From contig QZJE01000012.1 of assembly GCA_003599235.1 (NCBI GenBank), forward strand, positions 1 to 33,306: a DNA stretch of 33,306 nucleotides. Reading direction: 5' to 3'. Origin of the DNA: Actinomycetota bacterium. GTDB lineage: Bacteria > Actinomycetota > Aquicultoria > SURF-47. Numbering within the stretch: position 1 is the stretch's first letter; the number at the start of each line of letters is the position of its first letter. The position numbers and the translations under genes are program-made. Shown piece by piece: positions 8,428 through 18,068 of the stretch. Under the pieces are notes generated by a model. It was not told the DNA's origin. It was given only the letters and a program-made list of their open reading frames with translations, and searched no databases.

Positions 8428-10204
8428 TATTAGTGAAGGTAGGGTAGTTAAGGTTTCCGGGCCATTGGTTGTAGCTGAAGGGTTAGAACACCCTAAAATG
8501 TACGATTTGGTGATGGTGGGGCCTTCTAAACTAATGGGCGAAGTCATTGAGATAAGAGGAGATACCGTCTCTATCCAGGTATATGAAGAGACAGCCGGCT
8601 TAGGGCCAACAGATCCGGTCTATTCTACCGGTAAACCATTAAGTGTCGAACTCGGCCCTGGCCTTTTAACCAATATCTATGACGGAGTGCAGCGCCCACT
8701 TGAAATCCTTAAACAAAAAGCAGGAGATTTTATCACCCGCGGACTTACCGCTAATGCTTTAGACAGGGATAAGAAATGGGACTTTAAGCCTAGCGTAAAA
8801 GTAGGAGACGAGCTAAAAGAAGGCGATATTCTAGGCACTGTAGCTGAGACTTCAATTATCACCCATAAAATAATGGTTGCTCCGCAGATATGTGGCAAGG
8901 TTAAAAAAATAGAGTCAGGATTACATGGAGTAGAGGATACTATCTGCATATTAGAGGACGAAAATAAAACACATCAACTTAATATGATTAGCTACTGGCC
9001 GGTAAGGCTCCAAAGGCCTTTTAAACAAAAATTAACCCCTACCGACCCCTTGGTTACCGGACAAAGGGTAATTGATACATTTTTTCCGACAGCAAAAGGA
9101 GGAACAGCTTGTATTCCAGGGCCATTTGGCTCCGGCAAAACAGTTACCCAGCAACAGTTAGCTAAATGGGCTGATGCCGAGATTATCATCTTTATTGGTT
9201 GCGGAGAGCGCGGTAACGAAATGACAGACGTTATCATGGAGTTTCCCGAACTTATCGACCCCAATACCGGTGATAAGCTGATGAATCGCACGGTTCTTAT
9301 CGCTAACACCTCCAATATGCCGGTTGCTGCCAGGGAAGCCTCTATTTATACCGGAATAACTATCGGAGAATACTTTCGTGACATGGGATATAACGTTTCC
9401 CTGCAAGCCGACTCTACTTCTCGTTGGGCTGAGGCCTTGCGGGAGATATCCGGACGGCTCGAAGAGATGCCCGGAGAAGAAGGATACCCTGCATATTTAG
9501 GCTCCAGACTAGCAGCTTTTTATGAACGGGCAGGAAAAGTAAAATGTCTGTCATCTAAGACGCGCGAAGGCAGTTTAACAATTATCGGCTCGGTATCTCC
9601 TCCTGGCGGAGACCTTTCGGAGCCGGTAGTTCAAAATACCCTAAGGGTAGTAAAAGTTTTTTGGGGCTTAGAAGACAAACTAGCTTATGAACGGCACTTC
9701 CCAGCCATAAATTGGTTGGTAAGCTATTCACTCTACCTAGATACTATACAGAATTATTGGACAGAAAATATAGATAGATCTTTTGCCCCAATTCAAAAAG
9801 AAGCCATGGGTATACTAAACCGGGAATCGGAGCTGTTAGAAATCGTGCGTTTGGTAGGCATAGAAGCTTTATCAAAACAAGAACGAATATTAATGGAGAC
9901 CGCTAAATCGATACGAGAAGATTTTCTGCAGCAAAATGCTTATCACCAAATAGACACCTATACTTCCCTTAAAAAACAATTTTTAATGCTTAAAACCATT
10001 CTTGACTTTCATAATCAAGCAACTGAGGCTGCAACAGAGGGAGCCGATTTAGAACAGCTCCTTGAGCTGCCAATTAGAGAAAAAATAGCTAAGCTCAAGT
10101 TTATTAAAGAAGAGGACGAAAAAGCTTTTGTAAAAATAGAGGGTGAAATATCAAAACAGACATCACAAGTAACCAGAAGCCAGGAGCAAGGGGTTAATGC
10201 TTAA
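8420..10204 (+). CDS. ntpA: V/A-type ATPase catalytic subunit A
   Basis: Catalytic subunit, 594 residues, full family length. The P-loop GPFGSGKT is at residues 234-241, the catalytic glutamate in GCGERGNE at Glu263, and the insert typical of A over B subunits occupies about residues 110-190. The segment [20 protein letters not shown] is also present. The start is TTG, supported by GGGGA upstream and by the N terminus [15 protein letters not shown]. It overlaps ntpG and ntpB by 8 bases each. The head it forms with B hydrolyses ATP, or makes it if the ion gradient allows; the sequence does not tell the direction. Confidence 0.98.
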   Translation: MNNISEGRVVKVSGPLVVAEGLEHPKMYDLVMVGPSKLMGEVIEIRGDTVSIQVYEETAGLGPTDPVYSTGKPLSVELGPGLLTNIYDGVQRPLEILKQKAGDFITRGLTANALDRDKKWDFKPSVKVGDELKEGDILGTVAETSIITHKIMVAPQICGKVKKIESGLHGVEDTICILEDENKTHQLNMISYWPVRLQRPFKQKLTPTDPLVTGQRVIDTFFPTAKGGTACIPGPFGSGKTVTQQQLAKWADAEIIIFIGCGERGNEMTDVIMEFPELIDPNTGDKLMNRTVLIANTSNMPVAAREASIYTGITIGEYFRDMGYNVSLQADSTSRWAEALREISGRLEEMPGEEGYPAYLGSRLAAFYERAGKVKCLSSKTREGSLTIIGSVSPPGGDLSEPVVQNTLRVVKVFWGLEDKLAYERHFPAINWLVSYSLYLDTIQNYWTENIDRSFAPIQKEAMGILNRESELLEIVRLVGIEALSKQERILMETAKSIREDFLQQNAYHQIDTYTSLKKQFLMLKTILDFHNQATEAATEGADLEQLLELPIREKIAKLKFIKEEDEKAFVKIEGEISKQTSQVTRSQEQGVNA

Positions 10205-11570
10205 AGAATATTTAACAATAGAAAACGTAGTGGGGCCGGTGTTGCTAATTAAGCACGTAACCGGCGTTAAATATGCTGAGTTGGTAGAAATTGAGTTTCC
10301 CGACGGCTCACGCGGCCTTGGTAACGTGCTGGAAGTAACTAAGGATGCCGCCTTAGTCCAGTCTTTTGAAGGCACTGCCGGACTTAATAATACCCAGACT
10401 AGAGTTAAGTTCATTGGCCGGGGAATGGAGCTTAAGGTATCTAAAGACATTTTGGGCAGAGTATTTGATGGCCTGGGACGCCCTATCGACGGCGGACCCG
10501 AACTAATCGCCGATAAAAAATTAGATATCAATGGCTCCCCCATAAATCCTATTGCCAGAGATTATCCATCGGATTTTATACAAACCGGCATATCTGCAAT
10601 TGACGGACTAAACCCTCTGGTAAGAGGTCAGAAATTACCGATTTTTTCAGGCTCCGGCATGCCACACCCTAAAGTTACCGCTCAAATCGCCAGACAAGCG
10701 CGTGTTTTAGGCAAGCGTGAAGATTTTGCAGTGGTTTTTGCTGCCATGGGCATCACTTTCGAAGAAGCAGATTATTTTATTAATGAGTTCCGCTCAACAG
10801 CTGCTATTGAACGGGCAGTCTTGTTTATCAACGTAGCTGATGACCCCACCGTGGAAAGAATTGCTACTCCCAGAATGGCCTTAACAGCTGCTGAGTATTT
10901 AGCCTTCGATCTTGATATGCACGTACTGGTGATTATGACTGATTTTACCTATTATTGTGAGGCCTTAAGAGAAGTATCAGCTGCCAGAAAAGAAGTGCCT
11001 AGCCGTCGCGGCTACCCGGGATATCTATATACAGATTTAGCTACTATTTATGAACGCGCCGGTCGTATTAAAGGCAGAAAGGGATCGGTTACCCAGATAC
11101 CCATCCTTACCATGCCAGAAGATGATAAAACCCACCCTATCCCGGACTTAACAGGATATATAACTGAAGGCCAAATAATATTAAGCCGCGACCTGCATCA
11201 AAGAAATACTTACCCCCCTATCGATATTTTGCCTTCACTATCAAGGCTTAAAGAAAAAGGTATCGGCGAAGGAAAAACCAGAGACGACCATTCTGCTTTA
11301 TCAAACCAACTATTTGCCGCTTATTCTAGAGGAAAAGAAGCAAAAGAGCTGGCGGTAATTCTAGGAGAAGCCGCTTTAAGCCAAACAGACAAAAAATTTG
11401 CTGATTTTGCCGATGCTTTAGAAGCTAACTTTATTAGCCAAGGTGAAGACGAAAACCGAACGATAGAAGAAACATTAGATATCGGATGGAAATTATTAAA
11501 AATATTACCAAGACACGAACTTAAGCGAGTCAGTGACGAATTAGTCGATAAATACATGGACAATAAATGA
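10197..11570 (+). CDS. ntpB: V/A-type ATPase regulatory subunit B
   Basis: Non-catalytic nucleotide-site subunit, 457 residues. It has the beta-barrel N terminus ([20 protein letters not shown]), the degenerate P-loop region with SGSGMPH at 151-157 in place of a GKT motif, and the strongly conserved [20 protein letters not shown]. The later PSLSRL region supplies the arginine that reaches into the catalytic site of subunit A. The start ATG overlaps ntpA by 8 bases, with AGGGG upstream. Its TGA stop overlaps the ntpD ATG by 4 bases (ATGA). Confidence 0.97.
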   Translation: MLKEYLTIENVVGPVLLIKHVTGVKYAELVEIEFPDGSRGLGNVLEVTKDAALVQSFEGTAGLNNTQTRVKFIGRGMELKVSKDILGRVFDGLGRPIDGGPELIADKKLDINGSPINPIARDYPSDFIQTGISAIDGLNPLVRGQKLPIFSGSGMPHPKVTAQIARQARVLGKREDFAVVFAAMGITFEEADYFINEFRSTAAIERAVLFINVADDPTVERIATPRMALTAAEYLAFDLDMHVLVIMTDFTYYCEALREVSAARKEVPSRRGYPGYLYTDLATIYERAGRIKGRKGSVTQIPILTMPEDDKTHPIPDLTGYITEGQIILSRDLHQRNTYPPIDILPSLSRLKEKGIGEGKTRDDHSALSNQLFAAYSRGKEAKELAVILGEAALSQTDKKFADFADALEANFISQGEDENRTIEETLDIGWKLLKILPRHELKRVSDELVDKYMDNK

Positions 11571-12175
11571 AAATAAATCCTAACCGGATGGAATTATTAA
11601 AACTAAAGAGGCGCCTTGCGATGGCTAAGCGGGGCCACAAGTTGCTTAAGGAAAAGTTCGATGAGCTAATCAAACATTTTTTTTCATTAATTAAACAAAG
11701 CAGACAAATGCGAAAAGAATTAAATGATGAGATAAGGCTGGCACACCGCTCATTTGATATAACCCGTTCATTAAGCAATTTAAAATCACTAGAGGCAGCG
11801 CTAGAAAATAGCACAGTTCAAACTGAAATATCTTATGAACTTAAAAGTCTGCTTAATATTAAGATGCCTGAGTTTAGCTTTAAGTCTCTTGGAGAACTAA
11901 ACTACAGCTTAGTTTTTACCCCGGCTAACTTGGATAATACACTAGAGTCTTTCAATAATTTGATACCAAAGATCATCGAATTAGCCGAAAAAGAAAACGC
12001 CGTTAAGCTGTTAGCTTCAGAAATTGAGCGAACCAGGCGCCGGGTTAATGCCTTAGAACATGTCTTAATCCCCCAACTGGAAGTGTCTTCTAAGTCTATT
12101 ACCATGAAACTCGATGAACTCGAGCGCGATTCGCACACCCGACAACTGAAAGTAAAAGAAATAGTGCAAGCTTAG
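11567..12175 (+). CDS. ntpD: V/A-type ATPase subunit D (central shaft), second copy
   Basis: Complete 202-residue rotor shaft. The N-terminal [20 protein letters not shown] matches the family pattern (P-T-R-x-x-L-x-x-L-K-x-x-L-x-x-A-x-x-G), and the C-terminal helix has [14 protein letters not shown]. The middle, about residues 65-150, is the variable short-helix region. The shaft is predicted to be two long antiparallel helices. This is the last gene of the operon: a hairpin including its final codons and stop follows, and the next gene runs the other way. Compared with the copy at 1-195 it lacks the very basic tail. Confidence 0.95.
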   Translation: MKINPNRMELLKLKRRLAMAKRGHKLLKEKFDELIKHFFSLIKQSRQMRKELNDEIRLAHRSFDITRSLSNLKSLEAALENSTVQTEISYELKSLLNIKMPEFSFKSLGELNYSLVFTPANLDNTLESFNNLIPKIIELAEKENAVKLLASEIERTRRRVNALEHVLIPQLEVSSKSITMKLDELERDSHTRQLKVKEIVQA

Positions 12176-12190
12176 ATAGCACTATTTCTT
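12156..12190. terminator. Hairpin between the V-ATPase operon and ubiB (likely two-way terminator)
   Basis: A perfect 12-bp stem, 12156-12167 pairing with 12179-12190 (AAGAAATAGTGC with GCACTATTTCTT), with an 11-base loop that includes the ntpD stop. The two flanking operons converge here. On the minus strand the stem is followed by TTTTACTTTC, so it fits a Rho-independent terminator for ubiB. On the plus strand the tail is less T-rich. Confidence 0.65.
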
Positions 12191-12224
12191 GAGCAATGGT
12201 CAAAGGGCAACGGGTCTTTTTCAA

Positions 12225-13856
12225 CTATCCTCTGTTCTTCCACATCGAAAAGACTAACCATAGGGCTAAGATAGTGGCAGCTAAGAAGAAACCGGCTCCA
12301 AGAATGCGGGTAGTCCTATATAAAGCTAAAACCGACGAGGCCAGGATAATAGAGGCCAGTACCAGGCTAATGGAAAGCCGGTTCACTACCGAATCCAGTT
12401 TATGAAGCAGAGGTTCTAGTCCTGTATGGCGATACTTAAGTTCTAAGTGCCCTCTTTTAGCTAAACCTAAAACATCGTTAAGTTGTTTTGGAAGCTGTGT
12501 TGCTAATAACATAAGGCTTTTTAGTTCTTCTTTAATGCCTTGGGTTACAAAACCACTGGGGTACTTTTCAGCTATCAGTTTAACAACATAAGGCTTAGCA
12601 ATGTCTAGAATATTAATATCCGGATAAATTTTCTTAGCCACTCCTTCAATTGTAATTAAGGCCTTTACCAGCAATGCATAATTTTTTGGGATTCTTATTT
12701 TGTTTTGGTAAACCAGCATCAAGAACTCTTTACCGATAATATCTATTTTTACGTCCCCTAAGCTTCGTCCATAGTAGCGATTAACTATTTCGGAAATACC
12801 TGGCTTTATAGCCTCGACTCTATCAGGAGTAATTTCTACCCCTAACTTTTTTACCTCTGCTAATACCCGTTCAGTATCTTTTCTAATTATTGCCATTAAA
12901 AGCTTGGCCAATGTTTCCTTATCGGTTTCGGAAATGCTGCCAACGATACCGAAATCCAAATAAGCAATCTTGGCATCAGGGGTGATTAATAAATTTGCCG
13001 GATGCAAATCCCCATGGAAAAATCCGTCTTCTAAAACTTGTTTCATAAAAGCTTCAGCACCATGTTTAGCCAGCTCATAGGTATCGACACCTAAAGACTC
13101 CGGCTGAGCTAGATCTGATAGTTTCCAGCCATCAATAAACTCCAATACCAGTACTCTTTTAGAAGAATATTTCCAAAAAACCAACGGAATTTTAATTAAA
13201 GAATCATCTTTGAAATTAAACCGGAAACGGTCTACATGGCGTCCCTCAACGGTATAATCCAATTCCCGGTGCAAAGAAGCAGCAAACTCGTTAACAACAG
13301 CCTGCAAGTCAATAAAATCCACTTTTTTTTGCGCTAGGGAAGCAATGTAGCGGACAATATCGATATCAGCATCTATTTGAGACCGTATATTAGTCCTCAT
13401 CACCTTAACAGCCACTGTCTGTCCGCCTTCTTTTAATATCGCTTTGTGCACTTGACCAATAGAGGCAGATGCTAATGCTTTTTTATCAAATGAAGAAAAT
13501 ATTTCGCCCATAGGTCTTCTAAGTTCTTCTTCGATTCTTGCTTTTACAGTTGTATACGACATGGGAGCTACCGTATCCTGGAGTTTTTCAAGTTCAAATA
13601 TAAACTCAGGTGGCACTAAATCCGGCCTAATAGAGATAAGTTGGCCCATTTTAATAAACGTTGGCCCCAGTTCTTCTAACATATGCCTCAGCTGTTTAGC
13701 CATTACTTCCTCAGTAGCTAAGGGCTCTACTTTTTTCTTGGATAATAAATTAGTTAATCCGATGTATTGGATAAAGTAAGAAAAGCCATGTCTGGCTGCA
13801 GTTTGGACAATCTCAGCTATTCTCTTAGTGTTCCTAGCACTTCGTTTTAGGCTCAT
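12225..13856 (-). CDS. ubiB: UbiB/ABC1/AarF family atypical kinase
   Basis: A 543-residue member of the UbiB (ADCK/ABC1) protein-kinase-like family. The diagnostic KxGQ motif is present (FIKMGQLISIRPDLVP), followed by the Ala-rich nucleotide loop LASASIGQVHKA, the lysine strand VAVKVMR, the catalytic-like loop HGDLHPANLLI and the metal motif LDFGIVG. Two C-terminal membrane helices lie at about residues 490-540. The family supports quinone or other isoprenoid-lipid biosynthesis and lipid handling as an ATPase; which one applies here is not visible. It overlaps the small upstream gene by 23 bases, so the pair is one transcript. Confidence 0.93.
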   Translation of the reverse strand: MSLKRSARNTKRIAEIVQTAARHGFSYFIQYIGLTNLLSKKKVEPLATEEVMAKQLRHMLEELGPTFIKMGQLISIRPDLVPPEFIFELEKLQDTVAPMSYTTVKARIEEELRRPMGEIFSSFDKKALASASIGQVHKAILKEGGQTVAVKVMRTNIRSQIDADIDIVRYIASLAQKKVDFIDLQAVVNEFAASLHRELDYTVEGRHVDRFRFNFKDDSLIKIPLVFWKYSSKRVLVLEFIDGWKLSDLAQPESLGVDTYELAKHGAEAFMKQVLEDGFFHGDLHPANLLITPDAKIAYLDFGIVGSISETDKETLAKLLMAIIRKDTERVLAEVKKLGVEITPDRVEAIKPGISEIVNRYYGRSLGDVKIDIIGKEFLMLVYQNKIRIPKNYALLVKALITIEGVAKKIYPDINILDIAKPYVVKLIAEKYPSGFVTQGIKEELKSLMLLATQLPKQLNDVLGLAKRGHLELKYRHTGLEPLLHKLDSVVNRLSISLVLASIILASSVLALYRTTRILGAGFFLAATILALWLVFSMWKNRG

Positions 13857-14058
13857 GTATTAAACCTTCAGCGTATTTTCTTATTTCTGATTTTTGGCTT
13901 GCTACTTTAACGATTAATTTTTCTAATTCATCTCTTTTATCTAACGGCTTATTCTCGGCTTGCAAAATGACATCGTTTATCACATCGTCAGCAACTTCAT
14001 GAATTAGAAGCCAAACTGCTAAAAAAGTAGTTACACCATCTTCTAGTAATTTATCCAT
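13834..14058 (-). CDS. Small phasin-like protein upstream of ubiB, 74 aa
   Basis: A short, mostly helical protein. An N-terminal segment of about 20 mixed hydrophobic residues (TTFLAVWLLIHEVADDVIND) is followed by a charged segment (KRDELEKLIVKVASQKSEIRKYAE). This resembles the small phasin-like or granule-regulator proteins often encoded just before UbiB kinases, but the match is weak and rests partly on position. The ATG has AAGGA five bases upstream on the minus strand. It overlaps ubiB by 23 bases, which suggests translational coupling. No enzyme motif is visible. Confidence 0.65.
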   Translation of the reverse strand: MDKLLEDGVTTFLAVWLLIHEVADDVINDVILQAENKPLDKRDELEKLIVKVASQKSEIRKYAEGLIHEPKTKC

Positions 14059-14245
14059 ATCATCCTTGCTATCAGATTGCCACGCCCCTTATAAGGGGCT
14101 CTAAATGACGCTGGTACTAGTATTTTATCAACTTAGTAGGTACTTATCTACCCTCCCTACAAAAGGTAGATACCCAAAAGTTAGCCAAAATATTAATAAT
14201 TTCACCCTAAGTTGCCGATAATATGACTAGAGGTGTATAAATAGG
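14059..14245. promoter_or_regulatory. Divergent control region between ubiB and pilin operons, with dyads
   Basis: This 187-base gap must drive both the phasin-like/ubiB pair (minus) and the pilin operon (plus). It contains a perfect 16-base palindrome, GCCCCTTATAAGGGGC, at 14084-14099, about 25 bases upstream of the phasin-like start, which is well placed for an operator. A second dyad is TATCTACC (14145-14152) with GGTAGATA (14165-14172) around a 12-base loop. GATAAT at 14217-14222 could be a -10 box for the pilin genes, but no good -35 is evident. I see no known riboswitch fold. Confidence 0.4.
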
Positions 14246-15754
14246 ATGCTATCTAAAGAAAAGGGTTCCGCATTAGCTGAAGTAATGGTATCGCTGCTAA
14301 TACTGCAAGCTATTCTAGTAGCTATTGTACCTAGTTTTATGTACTCAAATGAGCAAACCGGCAAAAACCGCTGCAAGACTATTGCTTATAATCTGGCCAA
14401 TGAGAAGATGGAATATATTAAGAGCCTGCCTTATGACAGCGTTGGCATAGGTTATGACAGCAACGGAGATAGGCAAATAGGCAACCCCGATGGAGTATTG
14501 CGTTCTAGTGAAAACATCAATAGAGAAGGTTATAACTTTCAAGTCAGGTTATGGGTTAATTGGGTTGATGACCCTTTTGATGACGTTGCTCCAACTGATA
14601 GCGATTCGCGTGATTACAAACAAGTAAAGCTAATAATTACCGAGCTATCAGGGCTGCTTCCCAAAGTTATTACCATGTATACCAATATTACCCGCCAATC
14701 TCAAGAGCAAATTGCCGAGGGCGGAAATATCCATGTAACCGTAGTTAAGCTAGATGGCACACCCATAGAAGATGTTGATATAAACATTATTGACGGGCCT
14801 TCTTCACCAAAGCATGATTTAACAGACGCCTCGGGCCAGTGTCTTTTTCCTGTCTTAGATCCCAGTGTAGAAGACGGCGATTATGTGCTAACGGCAAGCA
14901 AAGAGGGTTATGTTGCCGATAGTGCTCAGAAAACCGCTACTGTTAACCTGGGGCAAACAACAGAAGTACAATTCGTAATGGAGCAACCCGGCCAGCTCAT
15001 CGTTCATCTAGAAGACCTGCTAGGTAACCCCATAGATAAAAACTCTGACCTAGTTTTAGAGAACACTTACGGAGAAGAACTTACCTATCATGAAAGCACC
15101 GGTGAGTTTGTAATAAATAATTTATTTCCCGGTACTTGGGATATTACCGCTAATGCTGCCTCATATGAGACAGCTACAGCCTTAGCCGAAATTACTTCTA
15201 ACGGAACTACTGAAATAACAATACAGATGACCCCCAGGCCAAGTGGGAATCTTCATCTTAATGTCTTTGATCAAAACACTAGTTTACCTGTACCTTATGC
15301 AGACGTAAAAATTACAAATCTTACAAATGGCGAGTTTGTAACCAGCCAAACAAACTCCAGTGGAACTCTAGAGATACAATTAGAGGCTACCATGCACCGC
15401 ATAGAAATTAGCAAGGAAAATTATAATACTAAAACCGCTGATGTAGAAATCTCACAATCTGGTAATACTTTTGTTGATGCTTTACTTGAGCCTGTTGCTC
15501 AATATGGCTCAGTCAGAGTGCGGGTAGAACGAAACAATGGTAATCCAAGGAACAATATTCGGGTTAGAATTACTACTAACTTAATTAACACCCTTTGGGA
15601 ATTATTAACCGGTAGTTACGCTCCGGGTGAATGTTTATTTACCAATGTCCCGCCTGGAAATTACTATGTCCAAAGATACCGAAACGGTTGGCAGGCTCCT
15701 AGATTTATCACCGTTGTAGTAGGCCAAGAAAGATACGTTAGGTACCGTTACTAG
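14246..15754 (+). CDS. Prepilin-like protein with four Ig-like (carboxypeptidase-regulatory type) repeats
   Basis: The first 40 residues are a type III (prepilin) leader: a short basic stretch, KEKG, cleavage before S, then SALAEVMVSLLILQAILVAI with Glu at mature position 5. A pilin-like head runs to about residue 155. The rest is four consecutive beta-sandwich repeats of carboxypeptidase-regulatory or Cna-B-like type, at about 158-248, 250-330, 332-415 and 418-502. Each begins with G-x-(I/L/V)-x-V and has G-x-P-(I/V) and Y-x-(I/L) positions. Such repeats act as stalks or adhesive modules. The normal Phe at mature position 1 is Ser, common in minor pilins. It is the first of three adjacent pilin-like genes; no assembly ATPase or peptidase is in the window. 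Confidence 0.85.
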   Translation: MLSKEKGSALAEVMVSLLILQAILVAIVPSFMYSNEQTGKNRCKTIAYNLANEKMEYIKSLPYDSVGIGYDSNGDRQIGNPDGVLRSSENINREGYNFQVRLWVNWVDDPFDDVAPTDSDSRDYKQVKLIITELSGLLPKVITMYTNITRQSQEQIAEGGNIHVTVVKLDGTPIEDVDINIIDGPSSPKHDLTDASGQCLFPVLDPSVEDGDYVLTASKEGYVADSAQKTATVNLGQTTEVQFVMEQPGQLIVHLEDLLGNPIDKNSDLVLENTYGEELTYHESTGEFVINNLFPGTWDITANAASYETATALAEITSNGTTEITIQMTPRPSGNLHLNVFDQNTSLPVPYADVKITNLTNGEFVTSQTNSSGTLEIQLEATMHRIEISKENYNTKTADVEISQSGNTFVDALLEPVAQYGSVRVRVERNNGNPRNNIRVRITTNLINTLWELLTGSYAPGECLFTNVPPGNYYVQRYRNGWQAPRFITVVVGQERYVRYRY

Positions 15755-15758
15755 ACCA

Positions 15759-16367
15759 ATGAAAACTTCAATTATTCAAAGCAAAAAAGGAATGACAATT
15801 GTTGAGTTAATGGTAGCTATGGTTATCTTTACTTTAGTGATGGTTGTATTATATAGCATTTATTTCTCCAGCTTAGCAAACGTAGAGCGCAATAAAGAAG
15901 CAAACGTAATAAGACAACAAACCTCAATAGGTATCAGAAAATTAGCAGCAGGGCTAAGAGAGATTTCTGGCCCTGATGATGAAGATATTGTTGTTGCCAA
16001 TGCAAATGAACTGACCTTCTACGCCGATGTTGAAAACGACGATGTTATTGAACGAGTTCATTATTACCTAAGTAATTCTAAATTAATGCGAGGAATAGTT
16101 GAACCTGCTGCAGGAGATCCTCTTGATTTCAGTGGGGCTGAATCCTCAACAGAGGTAGCTGATTATATCCTAAACAATGGCAGTAATCCTTTGTTTCGTT
16201 ACTATGATTCTACTGGACAACTAACTAGCTTGCCTTTATCATCAGCCAACCGAGAGGCTGTAGTATCAATAAATATTAAAGTTCTTTCGGATAAAGACAC
16301 TTCAAAGCCTCCGAAAGCCATTAATCTGGAAACGAAAGTTTACTTAAGGAACAGAAAAAGTGAATGA
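15759..16367 (+). CDS. Minor pilin / pseudopilin (PilW/PulJ-like)
   Basis: A 202-residue protein with a textbook prepilin leader: basic SKKG, then cleavage before MTIVELMVAMVIFTLVMVVLY, with Glu at mature position 5. The first about 25 mature residues form the hydrophobic helix that packs in the filament. The C-terminal domain (about 60-200) is a soluble, mostly beta domain with the REISGPDDED region common in PilW-like proteins. It starts 4 bases after the preceding gene and its TGA overlaps the next gene by 8 bases. A role at the tip of a type IV pilus or type II-like secretion pseudopilus is inferred from size and order. Confidence 0.87.
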   Translation: MKTSIIQSKKGMTIVELMVAMVIFTLVMVVLYSIYFSSLANVERNKEANVIRQQTSIGIRKLAAGLREISGPDDEDIVVANANELTFYADVENDDVIERVHYYLSNSKLMRGIVEPAAGDPLDFSGAESSTEVADYILNNGSNPLFRYYDSTGQLTSLPLSSANREAVVSINIKVLSDKDTSKPPKAINLETKVYLRNRKSE

Positions 16368-17736
16368 GCATTTAATTAAGCAAGAAGATGGATTTACCAG
16401 CATAGTTGTGGTGATGATAATAGTTGTTATTGTTTCACTACTTGCTTTCAGCTTGTTATATATCTCAAAAAATCAAACAATACTTACAAAACGCGAAGAG
16501 TTTACTTCCAAAGCACTCTATACTGCTGAGTCAGGAATTAATGACTATATGTTCTTATTAAATAAAGATTCAAACTATCTTAACGACGAAAATCATAAAG
16601 GTGATTTAGGCTGGAGCGATTATAAAGACGGCCAATATCATCTAACTGTTACTGATATCGGCGGAGGCATCCCTGGAGTTGATATCTCTTCAACTGGTCA
16701 GATCTCTTATAAAAACTCCACTGGCGCACCGGTAAATATTGAACGCACCATCAAAGCCCGCATTCAGAAAAAAAGCTTTGCTCATTATATTTACTTTACC
16801 GACTCTGAAGCCGGGAGCATTTGGTTTATCACCGGTGACATTTTAAGAGGCCCCGTCCATAGCAACGACCAAATAAAAATATCCGGCTCACCGGTTTTTG
16901 AACAAAAAGCCAGCACTAGCGAAACTTTTTATCCGCCATATGGCCAAACCATAGGCGGAAAAACAAACGATGCTGATTTTCAACAAGGCTATGAAGAAAA
17001 TGTCGATCGCCTGGACCTGCCCCCCAATAACACAAAGCTTAGGGATTGGGCTAAAATCGGCGGTTACTACTATTATGGAAAAACAACGATAGTGTTAAAT
17101 GCTAATGGGACATTAACTATTACTAATACAAACGGTGTCCCGGCAGGCTATACTAAAGGGCCTACCGGTGTAGCGAGCTTACCGTCTAATGGAGCAATCT
17201 ACGTTGATGGAATGTTAAGAAACAAATGGGATGCTGATGGCGGTAATATTTTTGTCGAAGGCACTCTTTCTGGTGAACTCACCATTGGCGCCTCAAATGA
17301 TATCTATATTACCGATAATTTACTCTACGCTAACAGCACTAACGATATTCTAGGTTTAATTGCCCAGAAAAACATCTATATTAATCATTTTGCTAACCCA
17401 AATTACCAAGGAGATGTTTCCCACGATAATATTGAAATAAACGCTGTTTTGTTTGCCTTAGAAGAATCTATCGAGTTTGAAGACTACTGGTACCCATCAT
17501 ATGTATGGCCTAATAATTACCCAATGCCAAAAGACACTTTGACTATCAATGGTGCCCTTATTCAGTCAATAAGGGGGCCAATTGGCCAATTTTCCGGCAG
17601 TACAAGAATTAGAGGTTATTCCAAAGATTATCATTACGATAGCCGCCTGCTTTATAAAGAGCCACCCCATTTCCTAGAGCCTACTAATACCGGCTATGAG
17701 ATAACTAAATGGGAAGAAACAAAAACTCAGCAGTAA
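16360..17736 (+). CDS. PilX-like pilus assembly protein with beta-helix-like C terminus
   Basis: A 458-residue protein starting at GTG 16360, with AAGGA about 10 bases upstream. The N terminus (EDGFTSIVVVMIIVVIVSLLAFSLL) resembles PilX: a prepilin-like GF junction and a single hydrophobic helix, but without Glu at position 5. The following KREEFTSKALYTAESGINDYM is the typical PilX helix with the AExGI pattern. The C-terminal two-thirds is Gly/Asn/Ile-rich, with short repeated strands (GNIFVEGTLSGELTIGASNDIYIT), as in beta-helical or polymer-forming cytoskeletal-like folds. I infer a large minor pilin exposed at the surface. Confidence 0.85.
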   Translation: MNEHLIKQEDGFTSIVVVMIIVVIVSLLAFSLLYISKNQTILTKREEFTSKALYTAESGINDYMFLLNKDSNYLNDENHKGDLGWSDYKDGQYHLTVTDIGGGIPGVDISSTGQISYKNSTGAPVNIERTIKARIQKKSFAHYIYFTDSEAGSIWFITGDILRGPVHSNDQIKISGSPVFEQKASTSETFYPPYGQTIGGKTNDADFQQGYEENVDRLDLPPNNTKLRDWAKIGGYYYYGKTTIVLNANGTLTITNTNGVPAGYTKGPTGVASLPSNGAIYVDGMLRNKWDADGGNIFVEGTLSGELTIGASNDIYITDNLLYANSTNDILGLIAQKNIYINHFANPNYQGDVSHDNIEINAVLFALEESIEFEDYWYPSYVWPNNYPMPKDTLTINGALIQSIRGPIGQFSGSTRIRGYSKDYHYDSRLLYKEPPHFLEPTNTGYEITKWEETKTQQ

Positions 17737-17749
17737 GCAGTAATTATCT

Positions 17750-17920
17750 TTAGTCGTCGGGAAAATAGTAGTGCATTACCTCTACCGGCTTGCCGTTTTC
17801 CCAGCGAAAAATATGCTTGCGGCGGTTATTACCCGGAGAAGTTACCACAAACTCATATTTATCCTTATATTTGGAAGAATCTATATTTAAATCCTCACCC
17901 CAAGTACACTTTAATTCCAT
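17750..17920 (-). CDS. Hypothetical small protein, 56 aa
   Basis: A possible small gene facing the pilin operon. From ATG at 17920 (TTG at 17935 is an alternative) it gives 56 residues with a balanced, protein-like composition: WGEDLNID, KYEFVVTSPGNN and a repeated aromatic pattern ending HYYFPDD. I see neither a convincing Shine-Dalgarno nor a signal or motif. The spacing (13 bases after the plus-strand gene ends) suits a convergent gene. Its reality depends on conservation elsewhere; I would call it probable but unproven. Confidence 0.45.
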   Translation of the reverse strand: MELKCTWGEDLNIDSSKYKDKYEFVVTSPGNNRRKHIFRWENGKPVEVMHYYFPDD

Positions 17921-18023
17921 ACTAATAAATACCAACTTAGAGTTTTTTTAATCTTTTATAATCGCATTAAAAAGAAATTAATTAAGGGATTTGTTTTGCT
18001 GGCTTATTTTGAGGTAATTAGTA

Positions 18024-18053
18024 TTGTTAGCTGGAGTTGTTTTCTGTTAAGAT
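18024..18053 (+). promoter_or_regulatory. Possible promoter of tRNA-Leu
   Basis: TTGTTA at 18024-18029 and TAAGAT at 18048-18053 are 18 bases apart, with the tRNA starting 15 bases further on. That is a reasonable sigma-70 promoter and position for a stable RNA, though the match is only fair. Confidence 0.45.
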
Positions 18054-18068
18054 TTCTTAAGGTAGGTT

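Noticed and set aside
8992..9406. Minus-strand frames opposite ntpA
   Set aside because: They lie fully inside the conserved catalytic subunit gene and show no independent features.
12196..12405. Plus-strand frame after the V-ATPase operon
   Set aside because: It overlaps the C-terminal membrane helices of ubiB on the other strand and follows the hairpin; no recognisable protein.
14100..14245. Cyclic-di-GMP riboswitch before the pilin operon
   Set aside because: The position is attractive, but I cannot find the conserved core of either known class.
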